Shown: positions 53,672 through 62,701, counted from the first letter of the stretch. The stretch is 64,000 nt of DNA from an uncultured Nioella sp. (GCA_947498125.1 CANMJH010000002.1:625001-689000), one strand, 5' to 3'. Notes: generated by a model from the sequence alone, not told the origin. Numbers and translations: made by a program.

Positions 53672-54315
53672 TGTTACGGCGCGCGTTTCTCGCCCTCGGG
53701 CTTGTCCTTGGATTGGCCGCTTGCGGAGCCGAGCCAATTTGGGCGCCGGATGAAGCGGTGGCGCGTGCAAGATATGTGCCGCCCGGCCCGCCAACTGTAA
53801 CGCTTTTGACAATGATTTCGAACACCTCAGGGGCTGGCGGTCATTCGGCGCTATTGATCGATGGTGAGCAGAGGTTGCTTTTTGATCCAGCAGGGACATG
53901 GCACCACCCAAACGCCCCAGAGCGCAACGATGTTTTCTTTGGCATGGGGCCGCAGCTTTACGATTTCTACATGGATTACCATGCCCGCGAGACATACCAT
54001 GTCGTTGTGCAAGAGATTGACGTATCGCCCGCTGTGGCAGCGCAACTTAGCCAAGCCGTGCAAGCATATGGCGCCGTTCCAAAGGCTCAGTGCTCGCTAT
54101 CGATTAGTACGATCCTGAGTGACGTGCCGGGGTGGGAACATATCGGAACCAGCTATTTCCCGGCACGCACAATGGACCGGTTCGCCGAGCTTCCCGGAGT
54201 GCGGACGACACGGGTCTACGATGATGACTCGGACGATAATTGGGAAATTTTGGCCCGGCAGGCCCGCGCTGATATTGTCGCTGCAGAAGCCGCCGCACAA
54301 GATAGCGGAAGCTAA
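53671..54315 (+). CDS. Outer-membrane or periplasmic lipoprotein, unknown function
   Basis: The 214-residue protein has a lipobox signal LGLVLGLAAC (Cys at about 18). The mature part has TVTLLTMISNTSGAGGHSAL, LLFDPAGTW and FGMGPQLYDFYMDYHARETYH. The GGHSAL and His-rich arrangement recall NlpC/P60 or DUF4105-like folds, but no catalytic set can be proven. It starts at 53671, coupled to the oxidase subunit gene. A terminator follows. Confidence 0.82.
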   Translation: MLRRAFLALGLVLGLAACGAEPIWAPDEAVARARYVPPGPPTVTLLTMISNTSGAGGHSALLIDGEQRLLFDPAGTWHHPNAPERNDVFFGMGPQLYDFYMDYHARETYHVVVQEIDVSPAVAAQLSQAVQAYGAVPKAQCSLSISTILSDVPGWEHIGTSYFPARTMDRFAELPGVRTTRVYDDDSDDNWEILARQARADIVAAEAAAQDSGS

Positions 54316-54347
54316 CCAAAGCAAAACCAGGTTCTAACAAAAACAAA

Positions 54348-54380
54348 CCCCCGGGCCGGTTGGCGCGGGGGCGTTTTTTT
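54348..54380. terminator. Terminator between lipoprotein and rpsU, probably bidirectional
   Basis: The stem CCCCCG (54348-54353) and CGGGGG (54366-54371) has a GC-rich loop. It is followed on the plus strand by CG and a run of seven T (54374-54380). On the minus strand the stem is followed by TTTGTTTTTGTT, so it can also end the rpsU transcript. Confidence 0.8.
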
Positions 54381-54421
54381 GCCTTTGGAAACCCATTGGC
54401 AGTTCGCAAAGCTTGAGGTGC

Positions 54422-54628
54422 TTAGAGCATACCCTCGCGCTGCGCTTTTTTCCGAGCCAGTTTGCGAGCACGGCGAATTGCTTCGGCCTTCTCACGCGCT
54501 TTTTTCTCGGACGGTTTTTCGAAATGTTGCTTAAGCTTCATTTCGCGAAAAACGCCTTCACGCTGCAGCTTTTTCTTCAGAGCCCGAAGGGCCTGATCGA
54601 CATTGTTGTCACGAACGCTAACCTGCAT
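54422..54628 (-). CDS. rpsU: 30S ribosomal protein S21, RpsU
   Basis: The 68-residue basic protein has the standard S21 opening [39 protein letters not shown] and an Arg/Lys-rich tail. It binds the 16S rRNA near the anti-Shine-Dalgarno region. It is divergent from the COQ9-family gene. Confidence 0.98.
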   Translation of the reverse strand: MQVSVRDNNVDQALRALKKKLQREGVFREMKLKQHFEKPSEKKAREKAEAIRRARKLARKKAQREGML

Positions 54629-54745
54629 GTGGTTTTCACCACCTTTCTAAGTTTGAGTTGCAAGAGTTGCAGGAGGTGGCGCTATAGCAAAGCCAAGGCT
54701 ATATGTCTAGCCAAGGACGCAGGTCATCTAAAAAGGAGGTCCGCA

Positions 54746-55444
54746 ATGCCTGATATCAAAACCAAAATCCTTGATACGGCGCTAACGCACGTGATTTTCG
54801 ACGGATGGTCGGATACGACATTGGCCGCAACGGCTGAGGATCTGGGAATCACTTCGGCCGATATCATCGCGCATTACCCGCGCGGCGCGGTTGATCTTGC
54901 ACTGGCTTTTCACCGGCGCGGCGACGCCGCCATGGAAGAGGTCTTGGCAGGGGAAACTTTTGCAGGCCTTAAGATCCGGGAAAAAATCACCTTCGCCATT
55001 CGCACTAGGCTAAGCCTTATGGAAGGCCAGCAAGAGGAAGTTCGGCGCGGCACAACGCTCTTCACTCTTCCGATCTATGCCGCCGATGGCGCGCGGGCCC
55101 TTTGGGAGACAGCCGACAAAATCTGGACGGCTATCGGGGACACAAGCGAGGACGTGAATTGGTACACCAAACGTATGACCCTATCGGGCGTCTATAGCGC
55201 AACGGTGCTCTATTGGTTGGGCGACCAAAGTGAAGGCCATAGCGCAACATGGGACTTTCTCGATCGCCGCATCGAAGATGTGATGCGGATCGAGACGCTG
55301 AAGAGCAATCTTCGAGATAACAAATTACTGGCACCATTTATGGCGGGGCCAAATTGGCTGGCGTCCCAAATTCGCGCGCCAAAGGCAGGTCCGCGGGATA
55401 TGCCGGGGCGCTGGAACGGCGGCCCACGCGACAGCGGGCAATAA
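54746..55444 (+). CDS. COQ9-family ubiquinone biosynthesis protein
   Basis: The 232-residue protein starts at ATG 54746 after the strong site AAAAGGAGGT. The N-terminal part is TetR-like helical (ILDTALTHVIFDGWSDTTLA). The COQ9 domain has WYTKRMTLSGVYSATVLYWL and DFLDRRIEDVMRIETLKSN. COQ9 binds quinone intermediates and helps hydroxylation steps in eukaryotes; alphaproteobacterial homologues are thought to act likewise. The frame upstream to 54413 is antisense to rpsU and was discarded. Confidence 0.9.
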   Translation: MPDIKTKILDTALTHVIFDGWSDTTLAATAEDLGITSADIIAHYPRGAVDLALAFHRRGDAAMEEVLAGETFAGLKIREKITFAIRTRLSLMEGQQEEVRRGTTLFTLPIYAADGARALWETADKIWTAIGDTSEDVNWYTKRMTLSGVYSATVLYWLGDQSEGHSATWDFLDRRIEDVMRIETLKSNLRDNKLLAPFMAGPNWLASQIRAPKAGPRDMPGRWNGGPRDSGQ

Positions 55445-55462
55445 GATAGGGTTACGAAGTAT

Positions 55463-56443
55463 ATGACACAGACAATGCGGGCAGTTGCGATTGAGACGCC
55501 GGGTGGCCCAGAGGTTTTGCGCCTCACAGTGGCGGAAATCCCAAAGCCCGGCCCCGGCCAGATCCTGATCAAACTTGCCTATGCGGGGGTGAACCGCCCC
55601 GATGCCCTTCAGCGTGCCGGGCTCTATAACCCGCCTGCCAATGCCTCTCCTTTGCCGGGGCTTGAAGGGGCGGGCTCGGTTGCTGGTGTCGGCGCAGGCG
55701 TGACAGGCTGGGCCGAGGGAGATCAGGTTTGTGCGCTGCTGCCGGGTGGCGGGTATGCTGAATTTGTGGTGACCGAGGCCGACCATGCGCTGCCCATTCC
55801 CCGCGGCATGTCCATGGATAAAGCGGCGGCCCTGCCAGAGACGTTCTTCACAGTCTGGTCCAATGTCTTCATGCGGGGCGGCTTGAAGGCGGGCGAGAAA
55901 TTCCTTGTTCATGGCGGCTCGTCCGGAATTGGGACAACAGCGATCCAGCTTGCGAATACTTTTGGCGCACGGGTCTTTGCGACGGCAGGATCGGATGAGA
56001 AATGCGCCGCATGTGAGGCATTGGGCGCCGAGAAAGCGATCAATTACCACGACGCTGATTTCGTTGGCGTGATGAAGGCCGAGGGCGGCGCGGACCTGAT
56101 CCTTGATATGGTTGGGGGGCCTTACATTGGGCGAAACCTCAAGACGTTGGCCGATGACGGGCGGCTTGTTCAAATTGCGTTTTTGCAAGGCCCCAAAGCC
56201 GAAGTAAATTTTGTGCACCTTATGGCGCGGCGGTTGACGATGACTGGGTCTACCTTGCGTCCGCAAAGCAATCAGGCGAAGGCCGAGATTGCCGTAGAAT
56301 TAGCTCGCGAGGTTTGGCCACTTCTGGATGCCGGGCGTTTGGGGCCAGTGATGGATTCCGAATTCGCGCTTGAAGATGCGGCCAAGGCCCATGCGCATAT
56401 GGAAAGCTCGACCCATATTGGCAAAATCGTCCTCAAGATCTGA
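55463..56443 (+). CDS. NAD(P)H:quinone oxidoreductase, PIG3/zeta-crystallin family
   Basis: The 326-residue medium-chain reductase has a GroES-like part (GVNRPDALQRAGLYNPP, LPGLEGAGSVAGVGAGV) and a Rossmann part (FLVHGGSSGIGTTAIQLANT, the NADPH motif). Zinc-binding residues of alcohol dehydrogenases are absent, as in quinone reductases. It follows the COQ9-family gene by 18 bases, probably in one transcript. The natural substrate is unknown. Confidence 0.92.
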   Translation: MTQTMRAVAIETPGGPEVLRLTVAEIPKPGPGQILIKLAYAGVNRPDALQRAGLYNPPANASPLPGLEGAGSVAGVGAGVTGWAEGDQVCALLPGGGYAEFVVTEADHALPIPRGMSMDKAAALPETFFTVWSNVFMRGGLKAGEKFLVHGGSSGIGTTAIQLANTFGARVFATAGSDEKCAACEALGAEKAINYHDADFVGVMKAEGGADLILDMVGGPYIGRNLKTLADDGRLVQIAFLQGPKAEVNFVHLMARRLTMTGSTLRPQSNQAKAEIAVELAREVWPLLDAGRLGPVMDSEFALEDAAKAHAHMESSTHIGKIVLKI

Positions 56444-56539
56444 TTTGCATTCCCGGGCCGTAGGTTTGATAGCCATCAAGGCGGGCTTTGTGCGCGAATA
56501 ACACTGGACGCATGGCGATGGCTGTCCAAGACTGGTGTT

Positions 56540-57727
56540 ATGTTCGCACCACTGCAAAACCGGGTTTTTCGTCGCCTTTATGCCGCTCAATTGATTGCCC
56601 TTTTCGGGACGGGGCTGCTGACGGTTGCTTTGGCGCTTTTGGCCTATGATCTGGCCGGCGCGCGGGCCGGGGCGGTTCTTGGAGCCGCTTTAACCTTGAA
56701 GATGGTGGCCTATGTCTGCGTCGCGCCTTTGGCCGATGCGCTGCTGGTTCACGTGCCACGGCGCGTTGTCCTGATTGGCGCCGATGCCATTCGCGCGGCG
56801 ATTGCGCTTATGCTGCCATTTGTGGATGCCGTATGGCAGGTCTACCTTCTGGTTTTTTTGCTTCAGGCTGCATCCGCCAGTTTCACGCCGGTTTTTCAGG
56901 CCGTCATTCCCGACATCGTAAAAGACGAAGACGCCTATACGGACGCCCTTTCATTGTCGCGATTGGCCTATGAGTTTGAGAGCTTGCTGAGCCCCAGTTT
57001 CGCGGCGCTTTTGTTGCTTTTTCTGGCCTTCAACGCGCTTTTTGCGTTTACGGCCATCGGCTTTCTTATTTCGGCGCTTTTGATCATGTCGGTGCGATTG
57101 CCGCCGCTCGAAACCCGCGAGAGGCCATTTCGCGAACGCCTGACACACGGCATTGCGCTTTACTTAGCGACCCCGCGCCTGCGCGGGTTGTTGACCCTGA
57201 ATATCGCTATCGCTGCGGTTGTCGGGTTCGTGCTGGTGAATTCTGTGGTTTTGGTGCGCGTCACTTACGGCGGCGCTGAAACGGATCTTGCCTTGGCGAT
57301 GGCTGCGTTTGGTTTGGGTGCGGTCGGGGTGGCCCTTGCGCTGCCTGATCTTCTTCAGTCGCATTCTGACCGACAGGTGATGCTGATCAGCGCATGGGGT
57401 TTGGCCTTCACCGGAGTGACTTTTGCAGCGCTGCTACATTGGAGCGCCGCGCCGTGGCCGGTGTTTCTGGTTGCTTGGATGGTGCTCGGTGCTTGCAATT
57501 CGGGAGTATTAACCCCCGCAGGTCGCCTGTTGCGACGATCAAGCGACAAGGCAGATCGGCCAGCGCTTTTCACGGCGCAATTCACCCTTTCGCATCTCTG
57601 CTGGCTTGTGGGCTATCCGGCTGCAGGATTTCTTGGGGCAAGTCTGGGGTTAAGCGCGGCGCTTTTGATCGCTGCGATCGTTGCGGGCAGTGCCGCGCTT
57701 TCTGTCAGGTGGATTTGGCCCAGCTAA
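56540..57727 (+). CDS. MFS transporter
   Basis: The 395-residue protein has about 12 hydrophobic spans in two halves. MFS-type features are the opening RLYAAQLIALFGTGLLTVAL and the loop VLIGADAIRAAIALMLP after TM2. It probably exports a drug-like or small metabolite; the substrate is unknown. No good ribosome site precedes ATG 56540. Its stop overlaps the convergent CDP-alcohol phosphotransferase gene by 4 bases. Confidence 0.88.
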   Translation: MFAPLQNRVFRRLYAAQLIALFGTGLLTVALALLAYDLAGARAGAVLGAALTLKMVAYVCVAPLADALLVHVPRRVVLIGADAIRAAIALMLPFVDAVWQVYLLVFLLQAASASFTPVFQAVIPDIVKDEDAYTDALSLSRLAYEFESLLSPSFAALLLLFLAFNALFAFTAIGFLISALLIMSVRLPPLETRERPFRERLTHGIALYLATPRLRGLLTLNIAIAAVVGFVLVNSVVLVRVTYGGAETDLALAMAAFGLGAVGVALALPDLLQSHSDRQVMLISAWGLAFTGVTFAALLHWSAAPWPVFLVAWMVLGACNSGVLTPAGRLLRRSSDKADRPALFTAQFTLSHLCWLVGYPAAGFLGASLGLSAALLIAAIVAGSAALSVRWIWPS

Positions 57728-58341
57728 GGCCCGGACTTCCCAAAAACATGCCATCCCATGTGCCAGCGCGTTGCCGTCGTGATCCATGCTGCTGCGGCAA
57801 AGATATAGGCCAAAACGGGAAAGGCCGCAGGCCAGAGGCAAAAGGCAATGAAGAAGAGGATGGTCTCAAACCCCTCGGTCAGCCCGCCGAGGTAGTAGAT
57901 GCCCTTACTTGGGTAATCCTCGGCCGAGATATTGCGTTGGCAGGCAAGAACCGAGAAGGCGAGAAAAGACGATCCGGTGCCGACGAAACTGCAAATCAGG
58001 ATGGCAGCGGGTAAGGCGTTGACCTCGGGTGCGTTCAGGGCAAATCCAAGAGGGACCAAAGCGTAGAAAACGAAATCAAGTGCGATGTCCAGGAATGCGC
58101 CGCGATCTGTCGGGGCGGTCAGCCGGGCAACGGCGCCGTCAAGACCATCGGCAACGCGGTTCAGAAGGATAAGCGCCAGCCCAAGCCCAAAGGCCCCTGC
58201 CCAAATCGCTACGAACCCGGCAACACCAATGGCAAACCCGACCAGCGTGATTTTGTCAGCTCCAATTCCCGCGCGAACCAAAGCACGCGCCACCGGGGCG
58301 GTAAGACGCTGTTGCAGCGGCAAAAGGCGCGAATCTATCAT
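57724..58341 (-). CDS. CDP-alcohol phosphatidyltransferase family protein
   Basis: The protein has 205 residues from ATG 58341. The family signature DGLDGAVARLTAPTDRGAF followed by LDIALD (D-G-x2-A-R-x8-G-x3-D-x3-D) is intact. Five or six membrane spans are visible. It transfers a phospho-alcohol between a CDP-linked lipid or alcohol and an acceptor; the substrate cannot be named, and it differs from PgsA in this window. It is the last gene on the minus strand after the ArsR set but separated from YciI by 102 bases. Confidence 0.87.
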   Translation of the reverse strand: MIDSRLLPLQQRLTAPVARALVRAGIGADKITLVGFAIGVAGFVAIWAGAFGLGLALILLNRVADGLDGAVARLTAPTDRGAFLDIALDFVFYALVPLGFALNAPEVNALPAAILICSFVGTGSSFLAFSVLACQRNISAEDYPSKGIYYLGGLTEGFETILFFIAFCLWPAAFPVLAYIFAAAAWITTATRWHMGWHVFGKSGP

Positions 58342-58443
58342 TGGGTAGGGCCTGACGAGTGCAGAATTGGGTTGTGGGCCCACAGTGGTAGGGCGCGGCA
58401 GGTTCTGCAACCGCCGCGCCGTCAATTTCAGGTGATAGCTGCG

Positions 58444-58755
58444 TTACATTGGCAGGATTTCAGCAACCTCAACCGAACCCTCCGCATCAATAATCGGGCA
58501 GCCCTTGGCGATGTTTGCCGCCGCATCCTGCGTTTCGGCAGCGACAATTGAGTAGCCCGACGCCGGGTTCGCCCCGCCATCATCGGTTGTGCCTGCGGCG
58601 CTGACTGTCTTCGACATGCCAACAGGCGCGCCTCCATCAACCAGTGCATCGCCAATGCCGCCCATCCACGCATTCCACGCGGCCATTACTTTTTCGCCTT
58701 CTTCCGGCGTCTCGGGCATTTTTCCACCGTGATAGATAAAAAGATAGTTGGGCAT
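58444..58755 (-). CDS. YciI-family (DGPF domain) protein
   Basis: The 103-residue protein resembles the YCII/DGPF family (opening MPNYLFIYHGGKMPETPEE, AWNAWMGGIGDALVDGGAP, ASGYSIVAAETQDAAANIAK). Such proteins often accompany ArsR regulators and SRPBCC proteins. It follows the SRPBCC gene by 20 bases. Enzymatic function is not established. Confidence 0.88.
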   Translation of the reverse strand: MPNYLFIYHGGKMPETPEEGEKVMAAWNAWMGGIGDALVDGGAPVGMSKTVSAAGTTDDGGANPASGYSIVAAETQDAAANIAKGCPIIDAEGSVEVAEILPM

Positions 58756-58775
58756 TGGGTGTCCTCCGGGGTTGG

Positions 58776-59216
58776 TTATTCCGCTAGAAGCGGGGAAAGC
58801 TTGTTCAGGGATGATGTCCAGCCGCCGTTATGGCGTTCTGCGGCCTCTGCATCAGCCAAATCGACGTGGCTAAGGCGAAATACCGAGCCACCATCGGCGG
58901 ATGGTTCGACGGTGAATGTCACATGGCTTTCCGGGCCGCGCGCATCTGTGTCGTCGTGCCAGGCCCAAGTGAAACCAACTGATCGTGGCGGATCCACATG
59001 CGTCACTTGGCCAGTGACCTTGTAGGTTCCACCTTCGGCATTTTCCATGACCGAGCCCCAAGGCCCCAATTTGGTCAGGTCTAGGCTAAGATCAGTTGGC
59101 CGGATGGAAACCCCCTCTGGCCCCCACCAATGAACCAGATTCTCAGGGCGCGTCAGTGTTGCGAAAACCTTGTCGGGTGGGGCTGAAAAGTTCCGAGTGA
59201 TTTCGAGATCTGCCAT
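58776..59216 (-). CDS. SRPBCC/AHSA1-family protein
   Basis: The 146-residue protein has the START-like fold: LEITRNFSAPPDKVFATLTR, LVHWWGPEGVSIRPTDLSL and the C-terminal helix GGWTSSLNKLSPLL. Homologues bind hydrophobic ligands or resemble Aha1; the ligand is unknown. It lies 9 bases after the ArsR gene, whose product probably controls it. Confidence 0.9.
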   Translation of the reverse strand: MADLEITRNFSAPPDKVFATLTRPENLVHWWGPEGVSIRPTDLSLDLTKLGPWGSVMENAEGGTYKVTGQVTHVDPPRSVGFTWAWHDDTDARGPESHVTFTVEPSADGGSVFRLSHVDLADAEAAERHNGGWTSSLNKLSPLLAE

Positions 59217-59225
59217 GGAATTGTC

Positions 59226-59558
59226 CTATGGATCTTCATCCAGAAAAGCAGCAAGGCGGTCGAGGCTGCCATTCCAGAATTCGTTTCGGGAAATTGACCA
59301 TTGGCCAATACGTTTAAGTGCGGATGGTGAGACGGAATAAATGCGGCGCTGCGCATCGATATGTTGGTCCACCAATCCGGTGGCGCGCAGGACCTTTAGG
59401 TGGCGCGAAATTGCCGGGGCCGAGATGTCGGCGACATCCTGCAGCGCGCCCGCGCTTTGCGGCCCTTTGCTGGCCAATCGATCAATTATAGCCAACCGGG
59501 TGGGATCGCCTAAAGCGGCAAAGGTTTTGGCAAGGTCTCGGGTGTTTTTGTCGTCCAT
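59226..59558 (-). CDS. ArsR-family HTH regulator
   Basis: The 110-residue winged-helix protein has ALGDPTRLAIIDRLASKGPQ and recognition part VADISAPAISRHLKVLRATGLV, typical of ArsR proteins. No metal-binding Cys pair is visible, so it is likely to respond to something other than arsenic or metals. It heads a minus-strand set with SRPBCC and YciI genes. A dyad lies right before its start codon. Confidence 0.93.
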   Translation of the reverse strand: MDDKNTRDLAKTFAALGDPTRLAIIDRLASKGPQSAGALQDVADISAPAISRHLKVLRATGLVDQHIDAQRRIYSVSPSALKRIGQWSISRNEFWNGSLDRLAAFLDEDP

Positions 59559-59580
59559 TGTTAATTAACTAAATTGTTAA
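59557..59580. promoter_or_regulatory. Candidate ArsR operator upstream of its gene
   Basis: Two direct copies of ATTGTTAA (59557-59564 and 59573-59580) lie 16 bases apart. Between and over them is the dyad TTAAC-N6-GTTAA (59565-59580). The element abuts the arsR start codon, as for autoregulatory ArsR sites. Binding is inferred from symmetry and position. Confidence 0.45.
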
Positions 59581-59674
59581 ATTGATTCGCTCAAGTGGCA
59601 TGCCTTTCGGGACCTGCGAAAATGGCCAAACAATGCGTCTCCAGCAAAATTGGAAACACAAAGGCGCGCCGCGC

Positions 59675-60379
59675 TTAACGTTCGATTTCTGCGATTAGCT
59701 CTGGAACCGCCCCAAGATCTGCAATCTGCCGATAGCGGGGATGGTTCTTAGGTGGATCTGCTTTTTCCAGCTCCCACGTGATGCCATGTGGCACGTAAAT
59801 GCCCCATGCTCCGATATCGAGCGCTGGCAGAACATCGGATTTCATCGAGTTCCCAATCATCATCGAATTGGCGCCATCTGCACCGTGACGGCGAAAGGCG
59901 CGGTCGTAAATTTCGGGGGTTTTGTCCGAGACAATCTCAACCCCGTGGAACAGGTCACCCAGCCCTGATTGCGCCAATTTGCGTTCCTGATCCAGCAGAT
60001 CGCCTTTCGTAATCAGAACGATCTTATGGCTTTCCGCCAATTGTCCAACGCAGTCTTCTGCATGCGGCAGCAAATCGACCGGATGGGCCAGCATTTCCTG
60101 CCCTTCCTCAAGAATCGCCGCGATGACAGAGGCAGGGACGGCAGTATCTGTCACCTCGATCGCAGTTTCGATCATCGAAAGCATAAATCCTTTGATCCCA
60201 AATCCGTAGCGCCCCAAATTGCGTTTTTCGGCTGCCAGCAGGCGGTCCATCAAGTGGTCAGGCTCGGTAAAATCTTGCAAAAGCTCAGCAAATCGTGCTT
60301 GAGTGATGCGAAAGAAGGTCTCGTTATGCCAGAGGGTATCATCTGCATCGAAGCCAATAATTTGCAATTTATTATTCAT
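59675..60379 (-). CDS. HAD-family hydrolase (phosphatase)
   Basis: The protein has 234 residues from ATG 60379, preceded by AGAGG. The HAD nucleophile motif is FDADDTLWHNE (Asp11, Asp13), motif II is VLITKGD (Thr), and the later Lys/Asp set is VSDKTPEIY and MIGNSMKSDVLPAL (motif IV variant). The substrate is unknown. It is divergent from clpS. Confidence 0.9.
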   Translation of the reverse strand: MNNKLQIIGFDADDTLWHNETFFRITQARFAELLQDFTEPDHLMDRLLAAEKRNLGRYGFGIKGFMLSMIETAIEVTDTAVPASVIAAILEEGQEMLAHPVDLLPHAEDCVGQLAESHKIVLITKGDLLDQERKLAQSGLGDLFHGVEIVSDKTPEIYDRAFRRHGADGANSMMIGNSMKSDVLPALDIGAWGIYVPHGITWELEKADPPKNHPRYRQIADLGAVPELIAEIER

Positions 60380-60481
60380 TTGGGCCTCTGATGATCCAAG
60401 GGACGTGACAATCCCCCCCTTTTCTGCGACATCGCGCGGATTATATACTGTACCTATCACAATGACCGGCGGCTACTCGAC

Positions 60482-60832
60482 GTGACCATGACGCGTTTTA
60501 CACCACCTTTTTTGGCAGATGATCCCCCTTCTTCGGAAGAAACGGATATTCTGACCCAAACCAAGCCAAAGACACAGCGGCCACCGATGTATAAGGTGAT
60601 GCTGCTTAACGACGACTATACGCCTATGGAATTTGTCGTGCTTGTGCTTGAGCGGTTCTTTGGGATTACGCACAGCCAAGCGGTTGAGATTATGTTGACC
60701 GTCCACAAAAAGGGTTTGGCTGTTGTCGGCGTCTTCTCATTTGAGATTGCCGAAACGAAGGTTGCGCAAGTGATGGATTTTGCCCGGCGCAATCAACACC
60801 CCCTGCAATGCACAATGGAGAAAGAGGATTAA
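60482..60832 (+). CDS. clpS: ATP-dependent Clp protease adaptor ClpS
   Basis: The 116-residue protein (GTG 60482, or ATG 60488) has a variable N-tail followed by the ClpS core: [20 protein letters not shown] (about 34-53, with the N-end pocket residues), [20 protein letters not shown] and [20 protein letters not shown]. It brings N-degron substrates to ClpA-ClpP. The methyltransferase gene follows after 27 bases. Confidence 0.95.
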   Translation: MTMTRFTPPFLADDPPSSEETDILTQTKPKTQRPPMYKVMLLNDDYTPMEFVVLVLERFFGITHSQAVEIMLTVHKKGLAVVGVFSFEIAETKVAQVMDFARRNQHPLQCTMEKED

Positions 60833-60859
60833 GGGCCGCGGCCCGACGTCTTCTCGATC

Positions 60860-61867
60860 ATGACCCCCGAACGTTGGACATTAGCGCTGGAAACCGGCGA
60901 GTTTGAGTTGCCGCAGGACGGCGATATTCTTGTAATGCGTGCGCAAGGCGATGCCGATTTTTCATCGCTTGGCCCGGACCGTGTCTTGGCGGTCCAAGGG
61001 TTTTTCCCGGATCATGCCCGGCTTGACGCACGTGGGATCAAGGTCACTTGCGAGGCCGAGGGGCAATTCGCGGCAGCAGTGGTGCAAATCGTCAAAAGCA
61101 AAGCGCTGTCGCTTTCATTGATTGCCGAGGCTGTCGCCCATGTTGAACCCGGCGGCATCATCGCCGTGGATGGGCAAAAAACCGAAGGCATCGAGTCCCT
61201 TCTGAAAGCGGTCCGAAAGCTTGTTCCTGTAGACGGCAGCTTTTCGAAATCACATGGTAAACTGTTTTGGTTTGTCCGTCCGGACATTGCGCCTGAAGAG
61301 ATGATCGATTGGATCGCAGCGCCGGGTGAAACCGAAGACGGGTTCGTCACCGCCCCCGGCATGTTTTCACCTGATGGACCTGATACCGGGTCCGAAATCT
61401 TGTCGGCTCTTGTCCCGCAACTGAAGGGGCATGTCGCTGATCTTGGCGCTGGCTGGGGCTATCTGCCTGCGGTTCTTTTGCCAGAACAGCCAGATATCAA
61501 ATCGCTGGATTTGATCGAAGCTGAATTCCTAGCGCTCGAAATGGCCAAGATAAATGTCGATGATCCGCGCGCAGGCTTCATCTGGGGTGATGCCACAACT
61601 TTTGAGACCAAGACGCTTTACGATGCGATCATCTCAAACCCGCCTTTTCATACAGCACGCGCATCCGATCCTGCCCTTGGACAAGCCTTTATTGCGGCGG
61701 CGGCGCGTCTGCTAAAACCCTCTGGGCGCTTCTATATGGTGGCAAATCGCCATCTGCCCTATGAATCCACATTAAAAGATCATTTCGCCACCGGACGGAT
61801 GTTGGGTGAGTTGCACGGTTTCAAAGTTTATGAAGCCGCCAAACCCAAAACGTCGTCCCGCCGTTAG
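60860..61867 (+). CDS. RsmC/RlmG-type rRNA guanine-N2 methyltransferase
   Basis: The 335-residue protein has an N-terminal degenerate domain (about 1-155) and a C-terminal SAM-binding domain (about 170-330). VADLGAGWGYLPAVLL is motif I and IISNPPFHTARASDPA contains the NPPF catalytic motif. GRFYMVANRHLPYE closes the site. The two-domain plan and NPPF motif point to RsmC (16S m2G1207) or a relative. It probably shares a transcript with clpS. Confidence 0.85.
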   Translation: MTPERWTLALETGEFELPQDGDILVMRAQGDADFSSLGPDRVLAVQGFFPDHARLDARGIKVTCEAEGQFAAAVVQIVKSKALSLSLIAEAVAHVEPGGIIAVDGQKTEGIESLLKAVRKLVPVDGSFSKSHGKLFWFVRPDIAPEEMIDWIAAPGETEDGFVTAPGMFSPDGPDTGSEILSALVPQLKGHVADLGAGWGYLPAVLLPEQPDIKSLDLIEAEFLALEMAKINVDDPRAGFIWGDATTFETKTLYDAIISNPPFHTARASDPALGQAFIAAAARLLKPSGRFYMVANRHLPYESTLKDHFATGRMLGELHGFKVYEAAKPKTSSRR

Positions 61868-61888
61868 GAATGTGAAAGGAGGCGCATT

Positions 61889-62698
61889 ATGTCGTTCTCG
61901 ATCGAAGGAAAGACCGCCATCATCACCGGTGCAGCCACCGGCGTTGGCCTCGCGATTGCCAAGCATTTCTATGAACAAGGCGCCAATGTAATGTTGGCTG
62001 ACCGTGACGAAGCGCGGCTCGAAGACGCTGTCGATAAAGCCGCGCAAGAGCTTGGGCATGCTCAATATTTTGCAGGGGATCTCCGTGAAAAGCTGACTGT
62101 TGCAAACCTGCTTTCCGCGACAATCGACGCGTTTGACCGCGTCGATATCCTAATCAATGCCTCACGGCAATTCGCGGTGAATGACCCGCTGAACAATGCA
62201 GATGATGTTGTGGCTCAGCTGATGGAGCAGAACATGTATAGCTCGCTGCGGTTAAGCCAGACAGTGGCCAGACGTATGATCGCCCAAGCCGAAGAAGATG
62301 GCGTGACCGAAGGGTCCATCGGGTCTATCGTCAACCTGTCCTCGATTGCGGCACGGCGTACCCGGCCCGAGATCCTTGCCTATTCCGTTAGTGCCGCTGC
62401 GCAGGACCAAGTCACGCGCAGCCTTGCCGTGGCGCTGGCCGAGCATCGCATCCGCGTCAATGGCGTGGCTTTTGGTTCGCTCATGTCAAATAGCCTGAAA
62501 GAGACGTTGAAAGACGACAAATCCCTTCGTGAGGATATCAAAGGCTGCACACCGCTAGGGCGCATTGCCTCTGCTCGAGAAGTGACAGGAGCTGTGCAAT
62601 TCCTGTGCTCTGATGGCGCTGCCTTTATCACGGGCGAAGTTATCACCGTCGACGGCGGCCGGACGCTGAAAGACAACGTTACGGTTGCAGCGCACTAG
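61889..62698 (+). CDS. Short-chain dehydrogenase/reductase
   Basis: The 269-residue protein starts after AGGAGG. Cofactor motif is ITGAATGVGLAIAKHF, and an Asp after the second strand (LADRDEA) favours NAD(H). The catalytic Ser is in VNLSSIAARRTR and the Tyr-x3-Lys region has become AYSVSAAAQDQV, where the usual Lys is Ala, so activity is doubtful or altered. The C-terminal VITVDGGRTLKD is regular. The reaction is unknown. Confidence 0.87.
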   Translation: MSFSIEGKTAIITGAATGVGLAIAKHFYEQGANVMLADRDEARLEDAVDKAAQELGHAQYFAGDLREKLTVANLLSATIDAFDRVDILINASRQFAVNDPLNNADDVVAQLMEQNMYSSLRLSQTVARRMIAQAEEDGVTEGSIGSIVNLSSIAARRTRPEILAYSVSAAAQDQVTRSLAVALAEHRIRVNGVAFGSLMSNSLKETLKDDKSLREDIKGCTPLGRIASAREVTGAVQFLCSDGAAFITGEVITVDGGRTLKDNVTVAAH

Positions 62699-62701
62699 GC
62701 G

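Noticed and set aside
54413-54745. Long N-terminal extension of the COQ9-family frame
   Set aside because: The extension is antisense to rpsU; a strong ribosome site precedes ATG 54746.
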